Below are positions 35,982 through 47,599 of a stretch of DNA of 64,000 nt, piece after piece. The notes under the pieces are model-generated. The model saw only the letters and a program-made list of their open reading frames with translations. It was not told where the DNA came from and did no database searches. How positions within the stretch are numbered: position 1 is the first letter of the stretch; every line of letters starts with the position of its first letter. This DNA comes from Mercenaria mercenaria (taxonomy: Eukaryota > Mollusca > Bivalvia > Venerida > Veneridae), in assembly GCF_021730395.1 (NCBI RefSeq), contig NC_069376.1:16463001-16527000 (forward strand), given 5' to 3'. The position numbers and the translations under genes were made by a program.

Positions 35982-36121
35982 TGAGCCACGCCATGGGAAA
36001 ACCAACATAGTGCATTTGCGACTAGCATGGATCCACACCAGCCTGCGCATCCGCGCAGTCTGGTCAGGATCCATGCTGGTCGCATATAAGATCTATGTTG
36101 GTTTTCTCATGGCCCGGCTCA
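35982..36121. mobile_element. Palindromic clam MITE (TGAGCC...GGCTCA), short copy
   Basis: Same family as 20121-20359, with a single shorter hairpin: TGAGCCACGCCATGGGAAAA at the left and its near-complement ending GGCCCGGCTCA at the right. It lies only 47 bp before the exon 2 acceptor of LOX C, in the place of the polypyrimidine/branch-site region. Confidence 0.8.
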
Positions 36122-36233
36122 TATGCAGACATGAAGCAGCTGTATCATTGTTCTTTTTTACATTTTAGATATTGCAAGAGGTAACCCTTTTAACTTAGTT
36201 CACTTGGTGAAAAGATAGTCTTTGAATCAATAC

Positions 36234-36245
36234 ATGGTATATTGA
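36234..36245 (+). promoter_or_regulatory. Conserved three-codon upstream ORF, LOX C
   Basis: ATG GTA TAT TGA, 23 bases before the main ATG at 36269. Matches the mini-ORFs of A (10803-10814) and D (52567-52578) in position and sense. Confidence 0.5.
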
Positions 36246-36268
36246 AATCAATTCCCCGACTAATCAGC

Positions 36269-39200
36269 ATGGATTATATCAATTTCCTGTATACTTTGGC
36301 ATTTGGGATATTCCTTCTTCTTATCAACGGGGCTATAAAATCGTTGTTGGAGTCATCCTTTACCTACCAATGTAAGTACATCTTCTGTGAATTTAAGCTT
36401 CATTAACGCATTACATCTTGAATTCTTACCTATCATTTTGTACAATCGAAACAGAAAGGCAATATGATACAATAAGAACGAATCCACACTGTTCTGAATA
36501 TATCGGTAAAATGCACCTTTAAATCTCTTTACCGTTTTTTTCAACTTTTATAAAACAGAAAAGTTTTCATAAAATAAAGATAAAACATCTACTGACACAT
36601 TGCTGTACTTTGCTATAATTTTTAACATTTTCTGCGGTTTTAACTTTAATTCTTCATATAGGTTGATATCAGTGCAATAGACAAGTAACAAAAATAATTC
36701 TAAAAACTTTGTTTACCACAGGAAAATTCCCATGAATGGGGATGATTTTTGTACTACATTTTGAATTTTCAAAGCATTGTTCTATTGAAATATACTTTAT
36801 TTAAAAGACTACACTATTGCTGTTGAGTCCGCCGACAAACCGAGAGCATTGTGCATAGGTGTAATCCATATCAAACTTGTTGGAGATGATGGCGATATTG
36901 GTAAAGAGGTTGAGTTAGTCGCTAGTGTTTTTCCAGAAAAGTTTAAAAGAGGCTACAAGAATATATTTAAGATAGAAAATAAATCGGTGAGATCATTTAC
37001 AATGCTTATACAAATACATATTTTCCCTGTTCGACTGGAGGGGCCTCCGTGCCGAGTGGTACGTCGCTGATCAATCACTGCCCATCGATGTGGTTCGACT
37101 CATCGGCGTGAATTCTCGTGAGAACCATCACTGATTATGGAAGTCGGGTTCTACCAGTGCTGCTCGTGATGAAATTAATGCGGGGCACTTGGGTTCCTCC
37201 CACAAAGCGAAATCCATAGACCAAATAATATGTTTACGACTGTCTTTAATGTCTAAGGTTATCTCCAAAACTTCCCCACTGCCACCAGACCAGCAAGACA
37301 TTACCGTTAGATGTTGAATGTTATTGTTCCACATTCACATTTGGACTATATATCTTGTAAATATGACTGAACGTAAAAGATGAATTGAAATCATGTGATG
37401 TTGCTACTTTAAACTGCAGCTTTTTAATCACGAAATGCACACTTAACATATGTAGTTAAAACAGCTTTTCATATCAGTCAATACCTGTTGTCCGCATGAG
37501 CTGGATGTTTTTTGAGTTTGGATCTGTCAGAAAAAAAATGTAACGTCGTAGAAAACATACAATAGCAGAATTTCCCTTTGATAGGTAACATTAAGAAAAA
37601 GAGACAGGCACTAGATTGAAGATAAATGAGTATAATTTTAATGTGCTTTGTACCAATTGTGGAACTGTTCGTTTAGGAGTTACCACCATTACTACATCAT
37701 CAGTTTTATATTTTGATGTAGGGTATGACATCTACACAATGTTAGTTTTAACTGGTATCTTGTCAGTGTGCTTCGGCAAAATAAATTAATTTATATTTTT
37801 AGTGTGTTACGGTCGCCTTAGCATAGCCTGTACGTTTAAGGCCAAAAGTCGACTACTTGGCTCAGTGATAGAGCATGGACAAGCACCAAACCTACCCGGG
37901 TTCGAATCTCTCCACAGGCAGTTAGGATATTTTGTCATAAGATGCTATGTTCTTTGGTTTGTCACGTTAAAAGTCGTGGGATGGGTTTCGACCGGGAATC
38001 GAACTTAACCTCGTGCCGAAAATGGCACTCCTTATGCTAAAACTACTAACACGTCATCATAAATGATAACTTTTTGAAAAGGGAAAGTGTCACGGTCGCT
38101 TACGGATAGCCTGAACGTTTAAAGCTAATATCTGACTAACTAAGCTGACAACTGTGTCCGGAAGTCGACTCTTTAGCTCAGTGGTTCGAGCATTAGTCTA
38201 GCATGAGAGTGACCCGGGTTCGCACCCAGCCAAAGGCAGTGGGGATGTTTGACTTGTTACGCCCAAAAGTTGTAAGAAGTGTTATCATCATTTATGTTAT
38301 TTGAGTACATTGCTTGGTTGCTTTTTTCCTAAGGATCTTCTTAAAGACATCATTAATGTCCACAACAGTAGTCTTTACGTGTCATGTAGGGGCTAAAAAT
38401 GTCGCCCCATTCTTGGATTCAGTTTATTATGATTTATAACTTTTTAGGATCATAGAGTCAATCCCATACTGCAATACAGAATAGTTCAAAATTTGATAAA
38501 GTATTAAGATCAACATAAATCATAAATTACAGTAATAATGTCTGTAATTCTGTCATTCTGAGATTGATTTGATATGAGTTTTTAAATACAGTATATGAGT
38601 ATCACTGGCATATATGTGCGTGGCGGCAAATCTGTTGGTGAGACTGGTTGGAACATCGATAGGTTTACGGTAACAAACGAGGATACTGGCGAAGAAACGA
38701 TTATTCCAGTTTTTACAAACATCAGAGCTGGCCGCACTTACAAATTTTTAGCTGATGACGACACATTACCCCAATCGGCCTCAATTGCCCAAAAAGGTAT
38801 TTTATTCTGTTACACCATAATTGTTACTTTCCATAAACCTAATATCCCACTATTGCGTGCCTTACCTAACACAGTCAATTTTTTTTATCTTACTTTGGAC
38901 CATTTGATAGAAGGTATATCACGAAAATTACCAAATTAGCATGCAAAATACAAGAAATGTCATGACACTGCGAAAAATATGTGCATATACGGGAGTATAC
39001 GGTCTTGTATATGTCTAATATACGAATATCATATAAAAGGTATCTTTCCTGAAAGTATGATCAAAACCTACGCCTTAAACATACTTTTGGACCTTGACAA
39101 TCCCTAACTTTGAATACTGAGTCAGACATAAAATATTGAAACGTATTCATGCTAAGTATGAATGAACGGATCCATGTGAGAAAAACATGAATGTCCAATT

Positions 39201-42200
39201 AAAGAATACGGGATTCCAGTATATGGAATGTTCCATATACGGGAAAAATGTTTCCGTATACGCCCGGATATTAGGCGTATACGGAATGCGTACACTCCCG
39301 TATGCGGAACCATTTTCCGCAGTGTGATCATTAAGAAGCTATATTATTTAATTTGTCATTTTGATAATGAAAAGACACCTTATCATCATATTACGCATTC
39401 AAAACCGAATTCTATTATTGAAAACCGGAACAAAAAGCTTCTAAGATGAACTTTCTAAAACCGTTGTCAATAGTGTTGACTTGCGTTAGTGATTGTATTA
39501 TTTTCATGTGTACCTATTGTATTAAAGAAAGTATTTCCACGTGTTTCTATTGTGATAAAGAAGGCGTTGGCTAATCTGCACGTGTTTCTATTGTATTTAA
39601 AAATAAATGTGGTCTTACTTTCACTTGTTTATATTGAAGAGGACAGGAAGCGTGATCTCCAGTATATGAGGGAACTTTATGAGCTGACTGAAGAACGACT
39701 TCCAGGGTGTCCACCATTAGTTAAACAGTTACCTCCAGAGGAAACGTTCTCCTACAGTTATCAGTTTGAACTTGGTACCAAGGCAGCGGCATTTTTAATT
39801 GATGCTAAATTTAAAGAACTCTTTTCTGGTGGATTTCATGAGATCGAGGATATGCATAAGGTTTTTCACCGATTGTTAAAAGTGTTTCCCGTACCATCAA
39901 ATTTAAACAGGTGGGCAATTTATTAAATTATTTTGAAAAATATATAAAGAACTTTTTGCTTATTCTTGTTTCTTGATAATGAAATTGTTCAAGAGAAAGT
40001 ACAAAATATTTGTTTATTTAACTGACCAGATCTTCTTGAAAACAATAATTGTATCTTTGCAATATTTGTTTACAATTACTGGGGATTATTACGTATAAAA
40101 TGCTGTTAAACGATTTGAAATATAAGATAATATTTTCATTTATCACATAGTTTGTATAAAAATGAAAACTACCTTTATTTTCGTTTAAACAATATTGATT
40201 TATGCAATTATAGCAAGGACAACACTTTCTGCGATAATGCAAACGAAACCTAAGAATTAGACAAACTTGCGAAAAAGCAATCTGTCAAAACCGGTAACAT
40301 ACAATCCTTTCAAATAGAACATCATATTATAGCTAAATGTCATCTTTTCCTGCGTTAAAAAGTTAAATCAAAACGACTTTCATATGAATTAAGGATACGT
40401 GTTTTTTAAACTAAAATCGGGAACTATACATTTTAACTGGAGGCCGATTTCAAAATTAACGTAGGCTGATCTGTTTTGCTGATCAGTCGTGAAGTTGTAA
40501 AGATCGATAGTCTGGAATTGCAATGTCTTTGGGGAACTCATGTAAAAAATATTCTGTTGATAACGGAACAGAATATGATATAAGAAATAAAACTAATTTT
40601 CTTTCGAAGAAACGTGTAATTTATGTTTTTGTTTGATTATTAGAATGTTAAATCGCATCGACCTAATCTAGGCCATAAAATGCTTTTAAGGTGGTGGAAG
40701 GGAGGAAATTTTTTTGATCTTCAATTGACATTATATCTGACGCGGACGGGCACCTTATTAAAACCACACACCTTTCATATCTTATCTGTATTTGCCATTA
40801 TTTTGAGGACAATTATACAAACAAAACTAACTAACAAATATTTCCAAACTAACGCCATTGACTCCCGGCAAGTGATGAAATTGTTCTTTATAAATAGAAG
40901 GTAATGTATTTGATGTTAGTTTGGAAATGAATCATATGCATTCAAAAGTGTTCACAGAAGCTGTTGATTTGTGGTGCATATTACACACATGCAAATCTGT
41001 TCATGAGTTACAAGATCACTGACAGATCAACTCCTGATCGATTTCGGGGTTTTACAATTATTGGTCAGTCTTATTTTCAATAAATCATTTTCTTATTAAA
41101 TGAATCATATTTTCAGGTGGCGAGATGATGTACTTTTCGGTATGCAACGTCTTATGGGTGTAAACCCTAATGTAATTCGTCTTTGTACAAAGATTCCAGA
41201 AAAACTTGCCGTCGATGATCATATGTTGAAGCCTTTCCTGGAAAATATGTCACTGCCACAAGCTTTACAGGAGAAAAGAATTTTTGTTATTGATTATGAG
41301 ATACTACAAAAAGCACATCCCAAAGCAGGATACATTATGACTGCCCCCATCGCATTATTCTATCAGCGTTATGATGGCAATCTAGTTCCTGTTGCCATTC
41401 AGCTCTTTCAAAAGCCTGGCGATGACAATCCTGTTTTTCTACCAAGCGATCGCGTAAACACGTGGATTTTAGCGAAAATGTGGTTTAACTTAGCCGATGC
41501 AAATTACCATCAATCAATTTCCCACGTTGGTTTTACTCATTTGAAAATGGAAGGTATTGTCGTCTGTACTCATAGACAAATACACAGGAGTCACCCAGTT
41601 TATAAACTACTGATGCCGCACTTCCTTTACCTTTTAGCAATTAATCACATGAGTATTCCTCAACTTTTGGAACGAAACGGCTTCATAGACAAAGTTTTAA
41701 ATATAGGCTCTGACGGCATGAAAGACTTGATAAAACACAAAAACATGAACTGGCGAATGGATATAGACGGGGACCTTCTATCTGATCTGAAAACTCGAGG
41801 AGTTTATGATCCAGATAATCCAAACTTGCTGCCGTATTATTATTACCGTGACGACGCCTTGAAACTGTATGAATGTATTTATTCATATGTGAAGAAGTAC
41901 CTTGACCTCTATTACAGGTCAGATGGTGATGTCAAAGAAGACTATGAGCTTCAAAATTGGAGGAAAGAATTTGTAACGCCAGTAGAAGAGCAAGGGCTTG
42001 GTCTTCTAGGTGTTTATGGAGTAGATGGCAAGTTCACCACCAAAGACCATGTATATCGCATTTTGACAAACATAATTTTTATATGCAGCGTCCAGCATGC
42101 AGCAGTTAACTTTCGGCAGTACGAAGAATACGCATTCCCACCAAATTACCCGGCTAGCCTCCGAGGACACCCGCCATACAGTAAAGAACAAATAGACGAA

Positions 42201-42467
42201 GCAATGCTGATGAAAAGTTTACCTGACGAAAAAACAATGTACAACACTATGATCATCGCAAGCATAACAAGTACACAGGGAATGAATAAGTTAGGTAATT
42301 TTGAGGTGGAATATATCACTGATAAAGAAGCGCTTAAAGTAGCTGCTGAATTTCGGTCAAATCTAAAACTTATATCAGAGGCAAACGACAAAAGCAATAC
42401 CAAGAGGCGTCATGAAAAGTATACGTGCTTGAATCCAAATTTTGTGCCAAACTCAATAAGTATCTAA
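36269..42467 (+). CDS. Lipoxygenase C (5-LOX-like, PLAT + LOX, N-terminal hydrophobic helix)
   Basis: Coding exons are 36269-36371, 36808-36986, 38592-38796, 39640-39910 and 41117-42467; total 703 codons (702 aa). Intron phases after the exons are 1, 0, 1 and 2. Residues 1-34 hold the hydrophobic helix (LAFGIFLLLINGAI); ~35-160 the PLAT-like domain (GVIHIKLVGDDGD; GWNIDRFTVTN); 254-702 come from one exon. Ligands are His384 and His389 (YHQSISH), His580 and Asn584 (QHAAVN) and Ile702, with Ala427 at the Coffa position. Conserved LOX landmarks TWILAKMWF and FGMQRLMGVNP are present. Family knowledge: a non-haem-iron enzyme adding O2 to polyunsaturated fatty acids, where PLAT aids membrane binding. 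Head-to-head with B, and its 3' flank is shared with A and D. Confidence 0.93.
37040..37275 (+). mobile_element. Diverged tRNA-derived SINE in an intron of LOX C
   Basis: Begins GGGGCCTCCGTGCCGAGTGG (tRNA A-box-like) followed by GTGGTTCGACTCATC (B-box-like), with a body related to the 30807 SINE family (GGTTCTACCAGTGCTGCTCG). It sits in the intron after the first PLAT exon. Right end uncertain. Confidence 0.55.
37797..38290 (+). repeat. Two tandem tRNA-like SINE units
   Basis: Each unit begins with ACGGTCGC(C)TTA, then a tRNA-like segment: TTGGCTCAGTGATAGAGCAT with CCGGGTTCGAATC in the first, TTAGCTCAGTGGTTCGAGCA with CCGGGTTCGCACC in the second. A minus-strand relative is at about 61300-61440. 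Cloverleaf pairing is poor, so these are read as SINEs rather than tRNA genes. Confidence 0.5.
38960..39335. repeat. Clustered inverted TATACGG repeats in an intron of LOX C
   Basis: Several inverted copies of a CATATACGGG/CCGTATACGC motif, densest at 39207-39310 where GGAATGTTCCATATACGGG, TTTCCGTATACGCC and GGCGTATACGGAAT can pair. Probably a decayed palindromic element. Confidence 0.5.
39911..41116 (+). other. Last intron of LOX C, no feature seen
   Basis: AT-rich intron between the fifth and last exons. Parts align loosely with the same intron of A (for example the AACTAACTAAC and TTCCAAACTAACGCCATTGA region matches the unit duplicated at 7239-7342). No exon or mobile element recognised. 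Confidence 0.4.
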
Positions 42468-43590
42468 AGATACAATGTCGATATTGATATTAAAGATTTA
42501 AAGAAAAGAAGAAAACTGAGAAGTTAAGAATAAAATACAAGGAAAAGAAAACATAAACTATGAATGATGTCTCAGAGATTCCTTTACACAATACCAATAT
42601 TGGTGCAGATGAGAATTTCCGGCCTGGAGACGGTAACGAGGCTCTACCCGAGAACCGGATTATCCCATCTGTATTTACAACCAATGATAGATTCGTTTTC
42701 TTCCTTGCAAACCACATTCAAGAAATAATGATAATGATAATATCAATCGAACGGCTTTTTAAAAATATTTCTTATATCATACGTATTTAAACAAAGCGCG
42801 GGAAACCAGCGTCCGTAAATGGGAAAGACGTCATGACACTTCAAAAAAAATAACAATGTTTAGTTTCGGTTTTGTTTTATTAGTAACATTAAGAATTTTT
42901 AAATAAAACAGCGTTTTATAAATCGAGAGTCATCTTACACCTCGGGGTATAAGATGGATTTTTCCAGCTCCGGTAAAATAACCGGAAGTCACCGTCTGGT
43001 ATGTAAGAAACTGATGTGTTATGTTATTGTGCGGAAACGCATTTCTTTCACAGCCTGTATTGTCTTATATAACAAAAATTATGCTAATGCATTATTTTCA
43101 TTAAAGGCAAGCATTATGAAAACCCAACATAGCTATGTAAGTGTGTACATTTTTTCTTATTATTTATTTACTCGGATATCCATTATCATAGTATCCTCGA
43201 AGCCAAAATAAGAAAATGTAACGCTTTCTAACCGAAGGATAGAAAATTTGGACTGAGAGTTTCGATATATGCTATGTCAAATATATTCATAAAAATAGAA
43301 AAAAATATGTCTGTTGAAAATATGTAACGCATTCTCTGAAAAAAAAAATGAATCTGAGAAATAATAAATGATTCATGACGGTTGAATGATGGACAGACGC
43401 ACATGCTGTTGTATAAGACAGATAATTAAAAACTTGCACTCAAGAAATAAAGTCATTGTCTGCGACTGATTCTATTATGTTAGTAGACGATTGTAAGAAA
43501 CATTCATATACATCAATACGAAAACTCGCTAAATAAATATGTCGAGTTGAGGACCTTAATGTGTCGTTATAATTTGCTGTTGTTGTTGTT
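42468..43590 (+). other. 3' UTR/3' flank of LOX C, shared with A and D
   Basis: Aligns with the 3' flank of A (4640-5456, inverted) and with D (from 58786): shared landmarks are ACTCGGATATCCATTAT, GAGAGTTTCGATATATG and the AATCTGAGAAATAATAAATG-like stretch. It contains a MITE copy at 42594-42697. Several AATAAA signals occur (for example 43446). Confidence 0.5.
42594..42697. mobile_element. Short palindromic MITE related to 4481-4634
   Basis: Left arm ATTGGTGCAGATGAGAATTTCC and right arm ending CCCATCTGTATTTACAACCAAT are inverted relatives. The inner GACGGTAACGAGGCTCTA is shared with the 4481 element. It lies ~130 bp after the LOX C stop. Confidence 0.5.
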
Positions 43591-43597
43591 TTTGTTC

Positions 43598-43623
43598 TTT
43601 TTTTTTTTTTTTTTTTTTTTTTT
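43598..43623. repeat. Poly(T) tract
   Basis: An uninterrupted run of about 26 T after a GTTGTTGTT stretch. It may be the poly(A) end of a reverse-strand retroposed sequence or simple slippage. Confidence 0.9.
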
Positions 43624-43805
43624 GCAAATTTATCGAGGTGTTGTAATCTTGCGCCATAACACCCTTACATCAACATACCTCGACATAGATGAATACAGCC
43701 GCTATTTATACATATGAACAAATAAAATTTCTACTAATGGGTATCTAGTGTTTTATTTTCAATTCCTGTCCTAAGCAATGGATTGCCTTTGATAATTCAC
43801 CGAGA

Positions 43806-44057
43806 TATTTGTTGGATTTAACATCGCACCGACACAATTATAGGTCATATGGCGACTTCCCAGCTTTCATGGTGAAGATGAACCCAGATGCCCCTCCGGG
43901 CATCATTTCACCGTGGGCACCTGTATAGAGCCACTGACCTTCCGTAAGCCAGCTAGATGGCTTTCTCACATGAAGAATTCACTGCCCCGAGTGAGGCTTG
44001 AACCCATATTGGTGAGGGGCAAGCGATTTAAAGTCAGTGACCTTAACCGCTCAGTGA
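43806..44057 (-). mobile_element. tRNA-derived SINE inserted in the LOX C 3' flank
   Basis: Minus-strand copy of the 30807-31082 family: tail TTGGATTTAACATCGCACCG on the plus strand, middle TCACATGAAGAATTC, head near ACCTTAACCGCTCAGTGAC. It interrupts flank sequence that is continuous in the D flank near 59265-59300 (ATAAGAGCGATCATAGT against ATGAGAGCGATCATAGT), dating the insertion after the duplication. Confidence 0.8.
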
Positions 44058-44606
44058 CAAATGTCACATTCACAGAGATAAGAGCGATCATAGTGAAGCA
44101 ATTTTTTTTGTAAGCTCCAATGACAATATCACAAATCCCCGTAAAAATGATGGGATACAAACCAAAGCACGGCAATTCGTTTCCGAAATGTAATACGAGT
44201 TTTGCTAGGGCTAGGGCCCATTATCAATAGCTGGAAACAAAAAAAAAACAGTTATGCAGCACAATAGTCAAAAAAGATATGTAACAAAATAGTGCGACCT
44301 GTATGAAAAAAGGGGTAGTGAGTCTGGGAGTTGTGAGTTCGAGTCTAGCTGTGTAATCTTCCCGTTGTACTGGTGCTTTGCTATGCTAATGAACCAACAT
44401 CGAAATTCTCAATGTTAGTACTGTACTACAAAACCGTACACGGTTGAAAATCGTATCTTGAATTCCAAAGGATCGAGCATTTTACATTCAATTTGACTTA
44501 CACAGTTGAAAATCTCGAATTCCAAAGGATCGAGCATTTTACATTGAGATAACCGAAATTCGACTGAAAGAACTTTGGCTTTGCTTTATTTTGTTTGACT
44601 TCCTTA
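44058..44606. other. Intergenic between LOX C flank and LOX relic E
   Basis: No gene seen. A duplicated stretch (CTCGAATTCCAAAGGATCGA region near 44455-44540) forms a short imperfect tandem repeat. A weak tRNA-like patch (GTGAGTTCGAGTCTA near 44335) has no cloverleaf. Confidence 0.45.
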
Positions 44607-45475
44607 GATGTTTATAGAGTTTGGCATAACAGTTTGACAAATGGTCTTCGGTGGTGAACTTGCCATCTACTCAATAAACACCTAGAAGACCAAACCCTTG
44701 TTACCGGCGTTACGAGTTCATTTCTCGAATTTTGAGGCCAATAATTTTCCCTGACATCAGCATCTGACTTGTAACAGAGGTTAAAGTACTTTGTTACATA
44801 GGAATGAATACATTCATAAAATTCAAAGCGTTATCGTGGAAGTAATATGACAAAATATTTAGATTATCTGGATCATAACCGCCTCAAGTTTTTAGATCAA
44901 TTAGCATGTCCGCTTTTATACCAATCCGCCATTATTTCATGTTTATGTGTATTATCGGTTAATGCATTGTTATGAGTGTCAACAAAGTAGGCATTGTTGG
45001 GCATTTCATGTTGAAAAGATTCAAGCGATTTTATTACATGTAATACTATATTGCATTTACATTTGTATCTTAATTAATTAGTTTAAACTTCTTATCAAAT
45101 AGCAATTTATACTATCTCCAGCATGTCAACATTCAGCACAGAAGCGTATGAACAAATAATGTGTCGTTAAGATTTTATATCTGGTTTCACATTTTAGGTA
45201 ATATCTATTGGTGTTAGTTGCACATTTTCTGTCAAACTGCATATATATATTTCACAATGTTTCACAATGCTCATAGATTATTCGGACAGTTACTCATTAA
45301 CTATAGCCGAACGATGAAAATATCTCACCAGAATAAAACGTTTAAAAGAAAATTAAATGCGATCAGATTAGACAATAGGAATATAGTATGATAAGGACCA
45401 AATATACAGATAATTAATTTACTTGTAAAAATGTTTGAAATAACAATCCCATCGTTGTACCACCGAGTGAGACTC
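44607..45475 (-). pseudogene. LOX relic E (gutted lipoxygenase copy)
   Basis: Minus strand. 44607-44630 matches the C-terminal codons of LOX (PNSISI region). From ~44638 to 44960 it matches the part of the last exon from the GVDGKFTTKD region back to the MNWRM region, with stops and frame changes. Everything between, including the His580/Asn584 block, is missing. Upstream, no exons 2-5 are found, yet 45423-45475 is a recognisable exon 1 followed by promoter-like sequence (45660-45860). The copy lost most of its body by deletion and point decay. It is head-to-head with LOX D, as B is with C. Confidence 0.8.
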
Positions 45476-46582
45476 CGAGCGGTTACACACCCAAACAGAA
45501 ACGTGAAAATGCTTGTCCAATGTGGTCAACAGTAAACCAACATTAAGTTGTTTCGTATATTGGAACAAAGGTCCATAAAAAATCAATTATTTACGCAGAA
45601 CGCCTAGTAACTTCTCTAGTACATTATATAACACAGTGTTATACATGTTGCATTTGAATTTGATACGTACCTGTATCTAAAGATTAACCACCTGATTAGT
45701 CTTTTTCGTGGAAGAAAAGGAGGAAAAACGTTTAAATGTTGAAACTATTTTACATGAGTATACTAACAAATGTACGAATGATCTGGTGTAACCTTTATCT
45801 AACTTGTTTTCTTTTATTTCTTATTATTGTTAATTCAAAGAATAATAACAATGTTAAAGGTGAAAAAAATGTTTGCTTTTGTAAAACCGCATTTCTCCTA
45901 AAATGTATATTTTTTCAACAGGTAATGTACGTAACAGCACTAAAAATACTTTACAACAATTTCCGATATATGTATGAGTATATGTAATTTTGATACATTC
46001 ACAAATGTACTAAAAAGACAAAGTCAAAAAAATAAAAATAAAACGGGATCAAAACAAACACATTAAAAATGACAACGGCGCTCCGCCTTAGAGTGGTCAG
46101 TTGCCAAAACACCAACTAGAGGGTTTCTTTATATCAATTTACCATAACTATTGCAGATTCATTGTTTAAAACTATATACATGTAAAGTTTTGAATATTGC
46201 ATATAATATTCTAATATTGCTCGCTTTGTCAGTTGGACAAATAGTTACATCAAACGTTGTTTGTGCAGCGATAAACAACGACTGACGCGCGAAAAGATGA
46301 GCGACCATTTTGATGTCATTTACGACGTCAAATTGCCGCATGATGGCTGGCTCTTTACTTCTCAAAAAAGGATCGGCATAATTTTACCTAAGATTTTAAA
46401 TGAATATAACGCTTGAATATGTAACCACTTGGGCTAACGACCAATAATGCAATTCCTGTTCATCTGAAATCTGTACCGTGACAAATGAGACGAAAAACCA
46501 CTCGTAGGCCTTAGTTATTTGAAACATATATAACAGTTTATTTTTGTTATAATATAGAACATATTTTACGTACTTCTATTTT
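45476..46582 (-). other. Promoter remnant of relic E, otherwise no feature
   Basis: 45500-45860 keeps paralogue promoter landmarks read on the minus strand (GTTCTGCG, GGTTTACTGTTGACCACATT-like, CCTCCTTTTCTTCCACGAAA). Nothing recognised from 45860 to 46582. Confidence 0.45.
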
Positions 46583-46790
46583 ACTGCCTCGGTAGGTAGC
46601 GACGTAGTACAGCGCTCGCTTCTGGTAAGGGAGGTCGCGGGTTCACGACCTGGCCGCGTCATACCACTGACTTGAAAAAAAAATGTATTAGAAGCTTCCT
46701 TGCTTGGCGTACAGCATTAAAATGATAGTTCTATGAGTGGGGTTTCATAACTCCTGTTTACAGGGTGATATTCCAGCGAGACAGCACTAT
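46583..46790 (+). mobile_element. Diverged tRNA-derived SINE
   Basis: Head CTGCCTCGGTAGGTAGCGAC with GGTCGCGGGTTCACGACCTG (B-box-like), then ACCACTGACTTGAAAAAAAA and a body related to the 49607 SINE (TTCCTTGCTTGGCGTACAGC against TCTCTTGCTTGCCGCTCAGC). Right end uncertain. Confidence 0.6.
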
Positions 46791-47599
46791 ACAATGTGGT
46801 ATTCTGGTCACTATTACAGTTTATTAGCTGTCGTGATATTACCCCCATGTTGTGTATTTTAACATGAGAAACAAATTTAACATGTGAAAGAAATATATAA
46901 TAATACTAAATGTAGTAAATATGAAACTTAAACTATATTGGACGCTTTTATACAGTGTCCTATGGCTTAACTATAGCATTGACCATATGCCAGGCTCCGC
47001 CTACAGGTCACCTGGTACCACAAAAGATTTAACCTCCGACATTCAGACTGCTGCTGCTTTATGCGATATTACTCAAGAGATTGCCGTACTATGTGTCTTT
47101 AAGATAAAGACTGAAAGCGAGAAAGAACCGTAAGGAGTCTTACATTAATAGTGTCAAGATTTTCGACATTCTGAGACGGAATTGGCTATCAAAGCGTCTA
47201 TATTCAGAAGTCAAAAGAAGACGGAAGAGGGTTAAATGATGACATTAACTGATGATGTAATGCTGAAAATGTTGTGCTCTTTTTTAATAAATCACTAACA
47301 AGTTAATGCCTGTTTTGTTATCGCAAAAATAATTGTTTATCATTCAGTTTGACATTTTCTTAGCATTTTCTCGACTAGTACTCTATTAGTAATTATGCCC
47401 CGTCTCCCAGTCTAAAAAGAATTTACATCACCGGCGCCTTTCCACAGACATGTTGATCGAGGTAACTGAAGAGCTAGTGCACGAATAATGTAGAATTTTT
47501 GGTTGATAGTTTTTCTACTTGAACAGTTTGGCAGTTTCTCTGTATATTTTCCTATTATGTTAATGCCCAGTAAGAAGTATAGCGGCTTAGAAAGAAACC

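Noticed and set aside
37797-38290. Pair of tRNA genes
   Set aside because: The tRNA-like parts sit in two tandem units with the same non-tRNA leader, and cloverleaf stems pair poorly.
41683-42403. Antisense ORFs inside the last LOX exons (also in A, B and D)
   Set aside because: Recurrent shadow frames opposite conserved LOX codons, open in all copies because the coding strand is conserved.
46921-47133. 70-codon plus-strand ORF with a hydrophobic start (MKLKLYWTLLYSVLWL)
   Set aside because: It looks like a short signal-peptide protein at first sight, but there is no homologue that I know, no promoter or splice evidence, and hydrophobic starts are frequent in AT-rich chance ORFs.
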